The notes under the pieces: model-generated
Databases searched by the model: none
What the model was told of the DNA's origin: nothing
What the model saw: the letters and a program-made list of their open reading frames with translations, nothing else
Position numbers and translations under genes: made by a program
From: Valencia hispanica
Taxonomy: Eukaryota; Chordata; Actinopteri; Cyprinodontiformes; Valenciidae
NCBI GenBank assembly: GCA_963556495.2
Contig: OY747709.1
Span: 19,964,400-20,028,399 of the forward strand
Direction: 5' to 3'
Length of the DNA: 64,000 bases
In this document: positions 48,801 to 63,110 of the stretch, piece after piece
Layout of the letters: each line of letters opens with the position of its first letter
How positions within the stretch are numbered: position 1 is the stretch's first letter

Positions 48801-51680
48801 AAAAAAAATATGGGCATTGTAAGATCCATGCAGATAAAATATTATAACTTTTTTTATATTTTTCATAATAAAAAAAAGTAAAGCGGAAAAGCAAAAGGAA
48901 AGCATCTTGGTTTTTTGAGTAAAAAAATGATTTTACCACTCAAAGAATATTTATTCTTTGAAGGGTTACAAAGAAGCTACCCAAACAAGTCTGGTAAATC
49001 AAAGGCATTCAGGGATGATGATGTTGTTGCAGGGATCACTTTGTTCTGTTGCTTGTGCATTCAATTGAAGCGCTGGCCCATGTTTCTGAAAGATCTTCAG
49101 GCCCAGAGCAAAATCTGTCCTCTGCTGCATAAACTATCCGTAGACAGAGTTCCTGTTACTTTTGTGTGTCTATGTTTGTAGGAGTGCTTCTAAAAGATAA
49201 ACTAAGATAAATAAATACAAAGGGAGATAATAGCCCCTGGAGCCACCATCTCTGAAGCTTGTTGGAAATGGCTCCTGCAGATGAATGCTGGTTTTACATT
49301 AAATAGCAGGAGTTTTAGTCAGATGGTCTGGTTATATGACGACTGCATTTCTTTGTTTCATTTAGCTGAAAGAAAGTGTTTGCAGATTCTTCCAGTTATT
49401 TGTGAAAAAAAAATTAGCTAGAAATGAATGTCATTTCCAATCTAAGTAATTCCAAGCAACATTGAGAGCTGAGTTCTTGTACAGCCTACAGTTAGTTTGT
49501 CTTGGCTGAAGATCCATCCAGGCAGAAAGACCTCCAAAACACAGGAAAAGTTGATGTCAGCAATCCATGAATCATATTGAAACAGGTTTGAATCAAAGGT
49601 CAATGAGGTAAGGTCTGTTTTTAAAACATTTCTCTTTGTAAGTTGCACCCATGTAACAAGCAGGCACGCCCAGCAACAGGGGGGATGGCCAGGTCAGTTT
49701 TCCCAGGCCCAAGGTAAAGGGGGAGGAGGGGGGGACCCAGGCTGATATTTCAGTTACACAAAAATCATAATTGACCTTGCAGTAGTGGGGTATAACCCCA
49801 TCCCAAACTTCTGACTTTGAGTCAAAGCAGCTCTAGAGTTTAAAATGCTACAGGCAGAGAGAGGAAAAATATGGATTGACATTTCTGCCAGACGCAACCT
49901 CACCGCTGCACCTGCCTGTTGGCTTGGTGGCTGGAGGTGATCCGCTGTAAATTAAATGCAGATACTGCTTTTGTATCTGCATTTGGAGGTTGAATCTAAA
50001 AAGATCACACAAGCAGAGACCTAAAATAAGAACAATTTGGACTGCAGTCAGTATGGGAAGCCACAAAGGCCACAATTCAATCATTTACAAATTTTCAGAA
50101 ATTGAAAATGTGAAAAAGAACATTTAAGCTCTAAAATAATGAGCAGATAAGTGGGACTGAAAGGAAGAGAAGATAAGGGAGAAGATTATCTATGTCTTTA
50201 AATAGTGAATATAAATTTTCTACTGGTTACAGAATGCCGTGGGTGGGGTGGGGGGAGTCCATCTAAGATTAGCTGGTCCCGGGCCCAGGCTGATGCTATC
50301 GGCTGGTAGGAACAGAGTCGTCAAATTATGTAGGTTTTAGGACTGTCATAAAAAAACAAAACACGCAAATCCAGTGATGGTACAATACCCATAACAAGGT
50401 ATTTGTTCAAACATTAAAATCCAACCATATATCTTCCTTCCAGTGTTTTGTCAGATCATAAAACTTATTTTTTTCTAATTTTTTTTGCAAAGCTCAGTTC
50501 AATCTCTGAAAAAGTCACAAGCTTTTGAGAACATTGGGAAAATCCAGCATCAAATTCTTTTGGTTTCCAGCTCTAATCGGCATTGATGTGAGTGCTGTAG
50601 CCACAAGCATGGACTAATTTTCAGTGAGAGGTGCTGAGCTTAGGGCTACAAGTATAGGAGTTCACATTTTCTTCTCAGAAGCAGACCATTTATTTAGCAT
50701 GACTCACATGGAGGCTCTAAAGTTGACAGCAACTACATTTTAACAACTAGAAACTCATAGGCTGAACATCTACCTTTTCCTCTTGCTTACTTTGTGATTT
50801 ACAAGGTTTACAAATTTCAGTAAAAAAATAACAGAACAGAAATGATCTTGAAGTTTGGATTATTTAAAGATGTTTGTCTGACATGATACAGTTTTATTGC
50901 ATCTTTTACAGTTGTACTGTTTCATCTGATGTGATTCATTGTCCAGCATGTTGCAGCTGCCATTTGGAACTTTACTATTATTAATAGGATTATTTTAATC
51001 TTGAATATGAAAAAAGTGTAACCACCCATTCGTGGAAAAATGCTAGACATCTCATTAAACAGTGGTTGTAAGTTATTAACTTTACAGGAATTTATCTAAT
51101 TTAGTCAAATGTCTTCAATAAAATAACAAGTTGTCTTTTGTAATTTAAACCAATGATTTTTGTTGAAATGCCACATGGTATGACCTTCACTAACATTTGC
51201 TGTTAAACCTCAACCTATCTTTCACAAGCACAAATGCCTCAATAACATTTCACCTCCTCAGCAGTTTTCCTTTTCCCAGCTGGACTTTGAGAAAACACAC
51301 GACCCTCTCCTCATTAATATCGTCCCATCTTTCTCCTCCAATTACTTTCTCCATCTGTCACTGTTTCCTTCCTCCGTCAGTTCAACGACCTGTAAAGGGA
51401 TTTACAGCTTACAAGCAGGAACATGGTTTACTGCACCTCTATATCCACGCCAAGCCATGTTAGGACCTGCCAGTCCAAATAGTTTTCTCAATCATCAAGA
51501 ACGGCTTAAACATAAATGGCTACAGCAGTTAATTGGTTAATTTGTCTAGTATGTTTCAAATATGTTTTTAAATGAATCTGTTCATTATTTTAGGAATTGG
51601 GGTGACTCACCAAAACTTTTTAATTATCTACTGCCAGATTAAATGTGTGCAAAAGCCAATGCCATTTCAAAACCAAGGCA
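45830..51680. other. Intergenic DNA, nothing recognised
   Basis: About 5.8 kb of AT-rich sequence with homopolymer runs and short chance open frames. I see no exon with convincing splice sites, no RNA gene and no clear mobile-element ends. Confidence 0.45.
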
Positions 51681-51682
51681 AG

Positions 51683-52320
51683 GCAATTTTATTTGTATAG
51701 CACACTTTCAACAGCAGGGTAATTCAAGGTGATTAAAAAAAACAACAAAAAACACACACATGGAATATAACATTGGAAATTAAAAGTAAAAAAAACACAA
51801 ATTACACATGACACAAATCAAAAAAGAGAGCATGAACACATTTCATACATATGACATCAAGCATTTACTCGAAGGCAATTCTAAACAGATGGGTTTTTAG
51901 TCTCGATTTAAAGCAGTTCAGAGTTTCAGCAGCTCTACACTCGTCAGGAAGTCTGTTCCAGATAAGGGGAGCATAGAAACTGAAAGCTGCTTCTCCATGT
52001 TTAGTTCTGAGTCTAGGGATGTTTAGTAGGCTAGAGTTGGAGGACCTTGGTGGTTGGTACTGTGACAACAGTTCAACATATTTTGGTAATGTAGATGTCA
52101 TCCGCGTAGATATGGTAGCTAATATTATTGGTTGCTATAATCTTGCCTAGTGGGAGCATGTAGATATTAAATAAGAGGGGCCCCAGGATGGAGCCCTGGG
52201 GCACCCCACATGTGATTTCTGTTCGTTCTGATGAAAAGTTTCCTATTGAAACATAGAAGTCCCTGTTCTTTAGGTAAGACTTGAACCAGCCAAGTAGTGT
52301 ACCAGAGAGTCCCACTCAGC
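51683..52320 (-). pseudogene. L2-like LINE: RT fragment, C-terminus and 3' tail
   Basis: On the minus strand, 52315-52073 encodes LLGWFKSYLKNR, the motif GVPQGSILGPLLFNIYM and the active site YADDIY. 52101-51865 encodes the C-terminal tail typical of the family (PRLRTKHGEAAFS, APLIWNRLP, FKSRLKTHLF). The two overlap in different frames just after YADD, so the whole thumb region has been deleted. The element ends in the tail with GCTATACAAATAAAATTGCC at about 51683-51702, and the RT N-terminus and endonuclease are missing. Confidence 0.85.
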
Positions 52321-52329
52321 TCTCCACTA

Positions 52330-54900
52330 CTATGTAGAAACTCAGTGGAAGGACTCCAATGGAAGTTCTTCTGCAGCTCAACTGTGAGTCACCCAGAGAT
52401 GTTTTAAAAATTGCTTTTTAGTTTGGCAACATTTTGGATGTGTTTCGTGTGACTCAACTCAACTCCACAACTCCAATATGGCCCATGTGCTTGTAATCAG
52501 TCCTTGCCATGTTGTATTAAAGGCTTTTTTAAATACTACTTCAACTTCAGAATGGCTCTGTAATTTCTTTTTTTATTTTTGGGATTATTACTTCAACAAT
52601 CGCAGAAGAGCACCTGAGAGAGAAACTTTTTGAAGTCTCCTGAGCGCCCTGAGCCCCTTTGTGTCTTCTAACTTACTTTACAGTTTAGTACTTAAAAAAA
52701 ACAACCTTAATTTGGTAACTTATTTCCCAATGATTTAAGTAAAATACAAAATCATTTCAGTAATACAAAGATCAGAATCAGAATCACTTTATTGCCATTG
52801 CCAGTAAAAAATAAATACATTTACAGACTAGGAATTTGCTCTGATGTATCGGTGCAGATAAATAACGAAGTAAGAAAAGAGAAAAGAAGAAATTAAGTAA
52901 AAACAAAAACATAACATACTTTTAAATTAAATAAATTGGTTAAAAACATGTTAGTTTTTTGTAACAGTAGCAGTTGAATAGTGTACTAGATACTAATGCT
53001 AACTACTTCTACAGCTAAGATGTAACATTTTGTAAAGAAGTTAAACAATTAAAATACTATCTAAGCTGAGCAAAAATCTAGTTTTTATTAAAGGTTTTTA
53101 AATCTTTCATTAGTTTAAAGAAAGGGCTGTTAAAGCCTTACTCTGGATTCTAACACCTAACAGTGATTAGAAAGAGGAGAGTGGAGGACAAATTCAAAGT
53201 TTTGAAACCCCTTTATATTTCTCAACAAGATGGCAAAGGGAAAGAGTGTCCACAGTGATCTTAAAATCGTACTGTAAAGCCGTTTGTGGTTCAGTTTGTT
53301 GGATATACTGGCAAAACTCTACTTACTGAGCAATCTAAAGTAACAAAAAATCTTACAGGAATTTTACCCAAAAATTAGACGTATGTAGCAACATGTAAGA
53401 TTTAATCAATAGCATGTATTATTAATTCAAACAAGTTGGTCAGTCTTCCCATTGATACAGTTTCTTGCTGATTCAGGTTTTGTGGCAAGAGGAGTCTCTT
53501 TCTCAGTAACAACCCAGCAACTCCTTGAGAGTTGGCTGGTTCTTGGGAGGGAGGGTGATCACCCAATTAGGAGCAGACTAGGGGAAACAGGCAAACCAGG
53601 TTGTGCTAAACAATCAGAAATATAAATTATTATTTTTGGTTCTCTGTTCTTCAGCACACACTGAGCTGGTCACACACTAACTCAGTTCACTCAGTTTAAA
53701 CCACTATTCTTCAACCCATCAGTCTCCGCCAACTCTGAGTAAATCCATACTGGAGGTATGGGAGTAAAAACAAGGCTGTGCAGGAAATGACTGTGCTCTT
53801 TCTTGGTCAATAAGTTAATGTATTCTGAACATCTCAGGTCATTTGTTGTAAATGGTGATCCATCATCCAGATCAGTGACTAATAATGTAAACTAGAGATC
53901 TATTGATCTGACTTTACAGAATACAAAGATATACTGACAACAAAAATGGCACTTAACATTGGTTAGAGGCCTACAAAGGACAAGGATAATCTCAAGATTG
54001 TTGTGTAAAATGATATAAAAAAATTTTTTAGGCAATGTTTCTAGTGAAGGACGGTGTGTGATTTTGATCCATTGCTCAGACTGTTCATCTGTTGGTTCTC
54101 TAATAAGAAAAAGAAAAAAAGAAGCAACCTTACAGATATTTAGAGATTTATTGGACTCTGCTAAAATTAAATTTAAGGTTTCCATCTGTGTTATTCACGA
54201 CTAAATAAAGGTTGCATAATTTACAGATTTTCTTTTGCTGCCTTCATGTCATTGTAATTTTTGTTTACATTGGTGTTAATCAAATGATAAAATATGTGAT
54301 TCCACGGAAGTTAAAGAGTACATTTTATTATTGCTCATGACTGGCCAGAAGGGTGACAGCATTGGAAATGGACTACTGAATGACACAGTGGAAGAACAGG
54401 AATGATTGACTTTAGGTAAACAGAAAAAGTTGACAGAAAAACAAGTTGCCAAAAAAGAAACATGTTAACCCAGCTTTATATAAACATACTGTTATGTCAT
54501 GTACCAGGTTTTATTCATTCTCTTACAGAACTGACGATTACTCAAGTGCATCAAATCACTGAGAGGTCAAAACAAAACATTTTCAGTAAAGCTCTGGGGC
54601 ACAGAGCTGAATAACAGCTGGGTGAGTGTTGGCTACTCTGCCTTTCTCTTACACTTTCTAAGTTATGTAAAATGTGCCTCTAAGGATGTTTTTTTCTGTA
54701 CAGCTGAAATCCTTCTTTTAAATGGAAAGGAAACTCATATTTTTTAAAAGTTTCTTAATAACTGCATAGAATCAGACTGAGGACGTCGGTTACAAACCGA
54801 GAACTGAACCGTAAACGCAGTCAACATGAGCATCTTGCAACATGTTTTTGTATTTGTCAGCATTTGCTACTTATGGCTACAGATTGTAACAGAAGCCAAT
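52330..54900. other. Intergenic DNA with a LINE tail trace
   Basis: No gene recognised. A short block AGAATCAGAATCACTTTATT (about 52771-52800) is the common terminal sequence of a fish retroelement read from its 3' end; nothing coding follows. Confidence 0.4.
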
Positions 54901-54914
54901 GCACCACAGAAATA

Positions 54915-55205
54915 GGATAAGGAGCTTTGTTTCGGGGGACTCAGTTTAGAGCCTCTGCGACGCTCAAAGATAAACTGAGGTGGTTTAGACATCTGATCTG
55001 GATGATGCCATGGCTTGACTTTGGGAGTTTTCTGTATCCATCCCATTGGGAAAAGACCCAGAACTTGTCAGAGGTACCCTGTATCCTTTATGGCCCGTGA
55101 ACACCTTGGGTTCCCCCAGAATGAGAGGATTCCATAGCAGAGAGGTTTTTTTGGTTTCCTTGCGTGGATCAAGGATAAGTAAGACAATGGAAGGATGAAT
55201 GAATG
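54915..55205 (+). pseudogene. LINE C-terminal fragment, same family as 32.5-34.0 kb
   Basis: With frameshifts the + strand reads LRWFRHLIWMMPWLDFG, then NLSEVPCILYGP and TPWVPPE. This aligns by eye with the LGHLVRMPPGCLPGE .. RRPRGRPRTRWRDY .. RLGIPPKK end of the element at 33780-33960. Only the extreme 3' part is present, followed by an ATGAATGA tail. Confidence 0.65.
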
Positions 55206-55547
55206 AATCCCTCATTTCTACATCTGTTTAAGAATTGTTTTTCATTTAGATCAAATGCGCAAATTCACCTCTGAACTTAAGTATAGATCATCATATCAAA
55301 CCAGAACCGTAGGAATGTGGTATTCCCAAGGATTGACCGTTGAGCCACCAACGCACAGCACTAACAAGGAGTCGTAGTATTGGCAAGGCTTTTTAATTTT
55401 AAAAACGGGAATATCCCTAATAGCATTTGAAGACAGACATCTCCTCTATAAATAGCTCTTGATTCTATTTGTTATCTTACTGATTTTTCCAAATTGTCCA
55501 TGGAGAACATCCTCATCAGGTGTTGTGACATTCCTATTTTTGATTTA

Positions 55548-56335
55548 CAGTGCCCTTGAAAGTATTTATCTCCCTAAACCTTTTCAGATTTTGTTGTTAT
55601 ATTCCAAAACGTCTATGTATTTTATTGAAGTTTTGTGTGACTGACCAAAACAAAACGGTGCAGGATAACAAAAAACTTTGAAAAGTGGGGTTTATAACCA
55701 TATTGAGTCCAACAGAGTCAATATATTGAGCAATTACATATTGAGGTATGTCTATACCTGCTTTGCACGCTGGAAAACTGACTGTTTTTGCCAATTCTTG
55801 CTATCACATCAGCTAAAGCTGAGTGACTCTGAATAGAAAGCATCCATAAACGGTAATGTCCAAGGCTTGCCACAGGTAACTCAGTCATTCTAATACATAA
55901 CTATGATGGGATATAAACCACTGAATTATTCTCGCCCTCCCCGGGCTAAGGTTTTTTGCCTCCACTAATACATTTTCTTCCAGGAATGCTGTTTATTTAG
56001 CTCCACCTATCTTCCCATCAATCATGAGCATTTTCTTCATCATCCCCACAGCATGATGCTACCACCACCATGTATTACAGTAAGGGTGATGTGTTCAGGG
56101 TACAGTGTTAGTTTTCCACCATATTTTGTATGTAGGCCACAAAATCCAATCTTCATCTGACCAAAGCACTTGGTTGACATTTTCTCTCCACATAATTGTT
56201 TATTCCAACTTTGTCGCTTTCTGTAAATCAGTTTTGACACACAGCTTTTTTCCTTATGACTTTAAAAGGGTGATCATTTTTCTTGCAGTGAGATCTAATA
56301 AATCTTATTCAGACTGAGTTTGAGGAGAGGGTCTG
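55548..56335 (-). mobile_element. Tc1-like fragment
   Basis: The left end (TACAGTGCCCTTGAAAGTAT) is a Tc1 terminal repeat next to TA. The minus strand then encodes decayed transposase, best seen at 56040-56240: FGQMKIGFCG for the DET region and TVIHGGGSIMLWG. The right side fades out near 56335 with no matching repeat. Confidence 0.75.
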
Positions 56336-56339
56336 TCTG

Positions 56340-59300
56340 ATTCTGCCTCAAGCTCTCAGTTGTCAACACTGACCAGAGGTGGAAGAAAGATGATCCTAAA
56401 GAAGGATGAATGGATGGACAGAACGTTGGATGCAGACAGAAACTCATAACACTAAGAGCTCTGCCCTGTCATAAAATGCTTGAACAGGGCTGTGATCACA
56501 TCATATCTGAGACAGACACTTCCATGTGAAGACAGATTGTCTGAAAGGTTAAGGGAAACATATTTACTGTTCATTTTCCTGATTCAACACTCTGCTTATC
56601 TAAAAAGCTACAAATTTATTGAATTTCCATTTTCCTTCTTGTCTCCTGTTCTTTTGATGCATGCTCTTACTCAGTTTAATTTAGCTGATGTTGCTGACAC
56701 CTCCTACATGTGCTGCACCCCCCCATTCACTCCTCGCTGCTCCCCATGACCTTTCCCTGCAGAAGATGAGCCACTAGCTTTCTCACTGTGCATCCCAGAT
56801 TTCATGACATGATGACAAGACTGTCAGATTGCTAAAGTCATGTAGGATATGCCGGTTTTTATCTTTCATTTTTATATCCATATTTAAAAGCCAGCATGGC
56901 GAATTCAAAATAAGCCTCTTTTAATCAACCCCAGGCAGTCGACACTGATTACTGATTTGAACATATCATACATTTTGCAGTGGAAATGTTTTGGAAGTTC
57001 CTTAAAGGTCCCAATCTTCCCCCAAGACACTGAATCTGGGTTATGTTAAGGTATGCTGGTCATGTGTTAAAGTGCATCAAACAGAATATCTTCCATCTCG
57101 TCAATGAGGGAGATGAGATAGGGATCAGGTCAGGGCTATGCAGGTAATCCTTCAAAACCAAACATCTGGACCCTTAGGTGTAGACCCATATACTGTTTAA
57201 ACCATGGGTTGACTTCATTTCTGGCATTTGAGTTGAAAGTGAATATAAACAGGAAACAACATAAATGCACACAAGTGAGCTCTTTTTCACTAACCATTTT
57301 AACACTGGGTAAAAGCAAGGGTCTGCAACCTGCAGCTCCAGGGCCGAAAGTGGCTCTTTGGACTTTCCACAGTGGCTCCTAATAATTTTGGCTAAAAATG
57401 ATAGAGAACTGTGTTTAAAAATAGATTCAATAACAAATGCATATTTTAAGTTTTTAATGGAATAATTGCATTGAATTTTCACAGCAGAATGACACTAAAA
57501 CTACCAGTAATATTTCTCATTTATTTTTCTAAGGGTTTTAAGCCAAAAGCATAAGTGTTATCCTTTTGGCAAATGGAGGTTGTACAAAGTTGGAAGAGGT
57601 TGTGATTAAATGCATGGGCCTATTAACTATAAAGTTCACCACGTTCTTCTATTGAAGTGGAAAAATTGCTCTGGACAGTGTTTTACCTGCTTCTCGGCTC
57701 TCGGTCTACTAATCTGTTAATTTGTTCACACCCATAAATACATTTTTCCAAGTAGTTTATAGATTGCACAGAGCATGAATTTTGTTTGGCAGGTAGTCCT
57801 GAACCAAGATTACTGCAATTCATCTGTTGTAAAAATAACTGTAGAAGCGTAAAATACTGTTAGACTATGTGCATAACTGGAAATGTTTAATAGTTAACTT
57901 TTTTCTGCAAATCTTTATTAGTTTGAAATGATAAAAAATGTATGGTGTAAAAATATATACAAATTACAGTGGGATGGAAGGTTGATTTCAAACAGAAAAT
58001 AATCAGTTTTGTTGTATGTGTAAACTCGATCGGTTAAACATGTTTAGTTCAGCTAGAATATATGAGTGGGCCTTTGAAGAGAGGAGAACAAAACAATCTT
58101 TTGACCTCCTTCAACCTGATTTTCGTTTTATTAGTAACTCGTAGATAAATCTTAATTATTTTTTTGTTTATTGTACATACTATTAAGTAAACAGTCAAAC
58201 GAAAGCTGTCTCTGAGATTATTCTTTATTTTTGGATCAGAACTGAGGAGGATATGGGAGTGTCAGACTGAATTTCCAGTCATTATGGATCTACAATAAAT
58301 ATTTCCATTAAAGCTTTAAAGGTTAATTGAAATGTTAAATATATAGTGTGCTTTATAAAGAGAGACTCTCCTTGACACAATCTTCCGTATGTTTTATATT
58401 ACAGTGTAACTATGTAGAATGCACTGATTTGTACATGTTTCTCCCAGAACTGCCTAGCAGCTCCATTCCTAAACGCAGTGCAGAACTTCTTCAGATCACG
58501 GCACATTATTGATGCCATAAACCAGAGCTGGCGGTAACAACATAAAAAGAATTCAAACAGAAAAAAGCCGGAAAAATCTGACATCACTTCTATTAATAAC
58601 CACATTTAGAGTTTCACTATGTCCAGATTCTTAATTTCTTTACAAAGTCAGACACTCAACAATCTAAAACACATTACGGATCGGTATGCCTATAAACTTG
58701 CACAGTGGCCGATAGACAGTTGCCTAACTTCACACACTTGAGACACACTTGTACATGAATCCAGAATGCTGTAACACAGCTGGAATGCAGTGTTGGACTG
58801 TAATCAGGATCTTGATCCAAATACTGATAAAAATATAGCTACTTCAACCACAGAAAGAATTCCTTAAACTTTATTGTTTAATTTTATTCATTTGTGCTCA
58901 GATTTTCAAATATGTTTAACACTAAAACAGTTCTGGTCAGCCCTACACATCTAATTTGTGAAAGTTTTACCTATTTAATTTACATTTATTGCCATAGCAA
59001 AATCAAACATTTATATTTAATCCTTATCGCCAGAGTGTATTTACTCTTGTTCTTGGCTTATCAAACTTTATGTTTATGTATAGCTGATGCATCTCATTAT
59101 AAATATACGCTAATGTGACAGTTTAATGTTTTATCTGCTTGTAGCTTTCTACCACCACTCTGATTTCCACATCAAAGCAACACACTATATCCACCTCCAT
59201 CTGACTGCATGCCAACAGAAGCTTTTAAGTATACATTGGCGTGGATAAAAACATCCTGTCCTCACTTTCCTTCTTTTGATACATTTGTTGTATTTTTGAG

Positions 59301-62300
59301 GGTATAAGAAGTTTTTTGGCATCAGTGTGAACAGGATTCACAATGAACATATGCTGTCTTCCAGCTTGTCAATAAAGATCAAACTAATCTGTTACAGTAG
59401 ACACGTCCTCTTAACATTAAAACAGCTCCACTTATTCTGTTCTGCTGATATGATGGATGGAGGGATGTGTTTGGTCACGTCTGCTCAAAGACACAGGAGC
59501 CTCTTTGTTGTGGGGAAGATTTGTGTGTTCATAGAGTGGTTGACAGATGCACCCGTCTTGATTAAAGACACAGTTGTGTGTGTCTATTTCTGTCCCTATA
59601 ACAGAAGTTTTACGTTCATCCATTGAAGTCACATCCAAGAATTTGAGCTTCTGATACCAAACCGCTTGTGTTCCAGCTCTGTAACTTAACAGCAATTTGC
59701 TACAGAGCTTCCCGTGTTATTTTCCAGATAAATGACAGATGTTCTGTGTGTGAAAAAGGAGAGGACACATGCCTGGTCAGGAAAGGAGATTTTCTGCCAT
59801 CAGTCAACCCAGCTTTATCTCATCTCTTTGTAACACATCACACACCTTGTTTATGTTGAGGTAGAATGCATGGGTGGGCACTTTTGCTTCCAAGGAGAAA
59901 TCAAATGGCTTCATTTACCTTTTTTATAAAACGAATATAAACACTACAATCAAGAAAGATACCCAAAACCTGAATGGGGATATTTATCCAGCTTCCGCTA
60001 GAGAATCATTTGAATGTGACCACCAACACTCATTTCCTGGAAAGTACATCTACTAATGTGGTATATAAAAGTATTAAAATATATTTGCTGGTTAATTAGT
60101 CAGGCTGTTGGCTTTGCTTACAGACCTGCATTCAGATGCTGCACATAGATCGCTGGGGGTTGCAGTGAGCAATTTTATTTGGATGCGAACTGGTGGCTGG
60201 ACATTTTGGTTTCCACACTGACGCCTGTTCTTGTTTCATGCACTTGGAAACCAAATGTTACTGTCTAAAAAGACAGACAAGTGTTGACGTTTTATTTCAG
60301 CCAGCTGACCAGCAGTGCGCAGTGACATATAGATGAAAGAACCTTGGAATAACTTGATACCTATAACCAACTCATACCAATTTAGGACCTTACCGACTTG
60401 TGATATGTTAATGCTTTCTGAATGCAAGGTGTTTGGAGAAAAAAGCATTAAAGCAAGCTGCTATTAAAGTTTTACCACTTAATGATAATACTTCTCACTT
60501 TTTAGATTAGTAATTGCATCATGCAGAGTTTTCCACTAAGTTAGTTTTAACAGTCAGTATCTTACCTGCAGCATCAAGCACTCAGAACAATTTAAGTTGG
60601 GTAAAAATGAAGAGAGCTGCCATTTTCTAGTTAAGATAATGACTAAGTTAATGACTGGTTAGATTGCAGCTAATTGCAAGGCAGATTATCTAAAACAATT
60701 CAAAACTAAAAAAGTTCATAGAGGTGCAAGCCAATTTAGCAGCAGTGTAATTTCTGCACCAACATATTTTTAAAGAAGGTTTTGGCAGTTTAGAATTATC
60801 TGTGGTTGCAGTCTCTGTTGAGCGACATGCATTAGTGGTTTCACATTAGCAGAAGCAGGTGTTTATCTATCATTATTTAATGGCAATATTTCACTCTTTA
60901 GAAAGTAACAGAAAACACCCTTCTGGGAGTGTTTGTGGTAGTGGGACTAAAACAGTATGTACTGTAGTTAAGAGTTACTAAAAAGGGAAACTGTCCATGC
61001 ATTTCAACTGTGGACAGATGTGTCTTGTAAGAATGTTGTAAAAGTCAACATTTTTTTCAAAATAAACAAAATCAGATAAATTCAATTATACTTTAGCAAC
61101 GTGTAGTAAATTTTTGATTCTACAGTGAAAATTGAACTAATTTTGTATCTATAATGCAACTGTTTAAAGCAAGAAATGGGTTAAGAATAATACTTGACAA
61201 CTACAAAAGGAGAGACTGGAACTCATGAAATGTAAACCTCTGTAGATAAAAGGAATGTAGATAAAAACAGAACAGCTGTTTTTGAATGCCTTAAAGTTGG
61301 CTACGGTGATTGGAACAGGACAAAGACAGCCAGACTGAATGCCATCTGGAAACTGATTGTATAATTCAGCCATGAAAAACATGCATCATTACGTGTATGT
61401 GTGATACTGGCTTTATGTCCATGTTGCTACAAAGATGTTGTTTGTGTTGAAATCATAGATGACGGCTGTCTCTAAGGACATCAACAGAAAGAAGAATTCG
61501 ACTTTCAGACTGTGAACAACCTTTTGCCATCAGGATTCAAAGATAGTTTTTTTTTTTTTACTTTGGCACGACATCAAAGACAATTTCTCAACATCCCTTT
61601 CTCAGTATTTGCAGCTTTTCCTGAATATCCAAGAAACCATCTGAATGTCATGAACATTTTCCTTCCAAATCACAAACAGCCACTGCTGTATAAGAACAAA
61701 TTCTTTAAGGGTATGAACTCTTAGTTGGTTCAATTATTTCCTTAACGAATACCAAAACTTTTTCAGGGACATGTTCTTGTTTTATGTTCCGATCCTGTAG
61801 ATGTTTAATTCCTCATTTTATAGTAAGCAGACATCAGAAAGGCTAACATTAATGTCTGCTGTTGACAGATGACACTGCAGCCTAGATACAGATCTCTTGG
61901 ATTTGTTGTAAAGCCAGTTTTGAATCAGAGGAAACTTTCATGGTTCTTATAACCATTTAACAGATTTCTCCCTGTTTTTGTTTTAATTGTGCAGTTTTTA
62001 TAAGTTCTTTTTTTTTTTTTTTGCTGAATAGTACTTCAGGAGGAAGAAAACGGTTCGTGGTCAACAGTCAAGTTAGGCTTCAAATAATCACAAAAATAAT
62101 TTAACCACCAAAAAAGAAAAAAAGAATACAAGGAAATGAACTTCCAACACCTTACTGAAGAAATCACATAACTTGTTGATTTGTGGATGGGATCTAAGGA
62201 TCTTTTCACACTGAACGAGCAGAGAAACAGAGACTGTGTTGGTTGCTGTGTTGGAAACGAGCACAGCCTGCAACACAAGAACATTAGGCATTACAATTAA

Positions 62301-62390
62301 TGACACTGTGTCAGGTGTTTTAGCTTTATTGTGAACACTAAAACTTAGCTGGGAATAGAGTTTATGCACAGTCACTTCCTGGTTAGAATA
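56340..62390. other. Intergenic DNA, little recognisable
   Basis: AT-rich with short chance open frames. A CAACCTGCAGCTCCAGGGCC..GTGGCTCTTTGGAC block (about 57330-57370) resembles the end of a hAT-type repeat. No gene, RNA gene or splice-supported exon seen. Confidence 0.4.
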
Positions 62391-62545
62391 AGCCAGCCCC
62401 ATCACTTCCGGCTCAAAACTCACAACACAGTCTGGACAAAAGGGCGATTTATACCCGCTGTCTTCACGATCTGCAGCGCATCACTGTAGACAATGTCCAC
62501 CAGATATTTCAAAAACCCACAGCGAAGTCTGCGAGGAAGCAGGTG
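62390..62545 (+). promoter_or_regulatory. Candidate promoter and first exon
   Basis: Unlike its AT-rich surroundings, this stretch contains CpGs, two CACTTCC motifs (one is CACTTCCGG, an ETS-type site) and an ATG at 62493. Seventeen codons follow (MSTRYFKNPQRSLRGS plus a split codon) up to a GTGAAG donor at 62543. Motif content fits a housekeeping promoter. No known protein is recognised. Confidence 0.3.
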
Positions 62546-63110
62546 AAGGGCTTTAAGTTGTATAAAACTAACTTTTTTTCACGATTGAGGGTAAGTGTCT
62601 TACTAACAGGGGTAGCTCGGAGGTATTATCATCAAAAGACAGTGAGACAGATACTGTATATTAATGTTAGTCCGATTAGGACACTGATAAGGGCAGCTTA
62701 ACATTAAAGTAGAGCGAGAAGCCGCATACTTACACAGAGAGAATAGTTGTTCCAATGAAATAAAACCGGACCGGTGTCTGGTTTTAGCCTCCTTCTCCCT
62801 CCTTCCTCACTCTGCTGCAGTGTCGACTGCAGACAGTGTAGTGAGAGATGACATTTTCTTTTCCAATGTTCACAATCCCTCTCTTCCGCAGTTGATTGTC
62901 TGATGGAAATGTGTGAAAACTGACTGTTGAATTATATTTAGTTGACGAGGTACACAAAGGAACAAAGCAGTGTTCAGCTGTTGACCCTTCACGCTGCTGA
63001 ACTTGTTAAATAGCTTTATCTCATACTACTATATTATACTATTATATTGGTATACTATACTATCTGTCGTCTCAATTATAAGCAATATCTCATTCTTCTG
63101 TTTATCTCAG

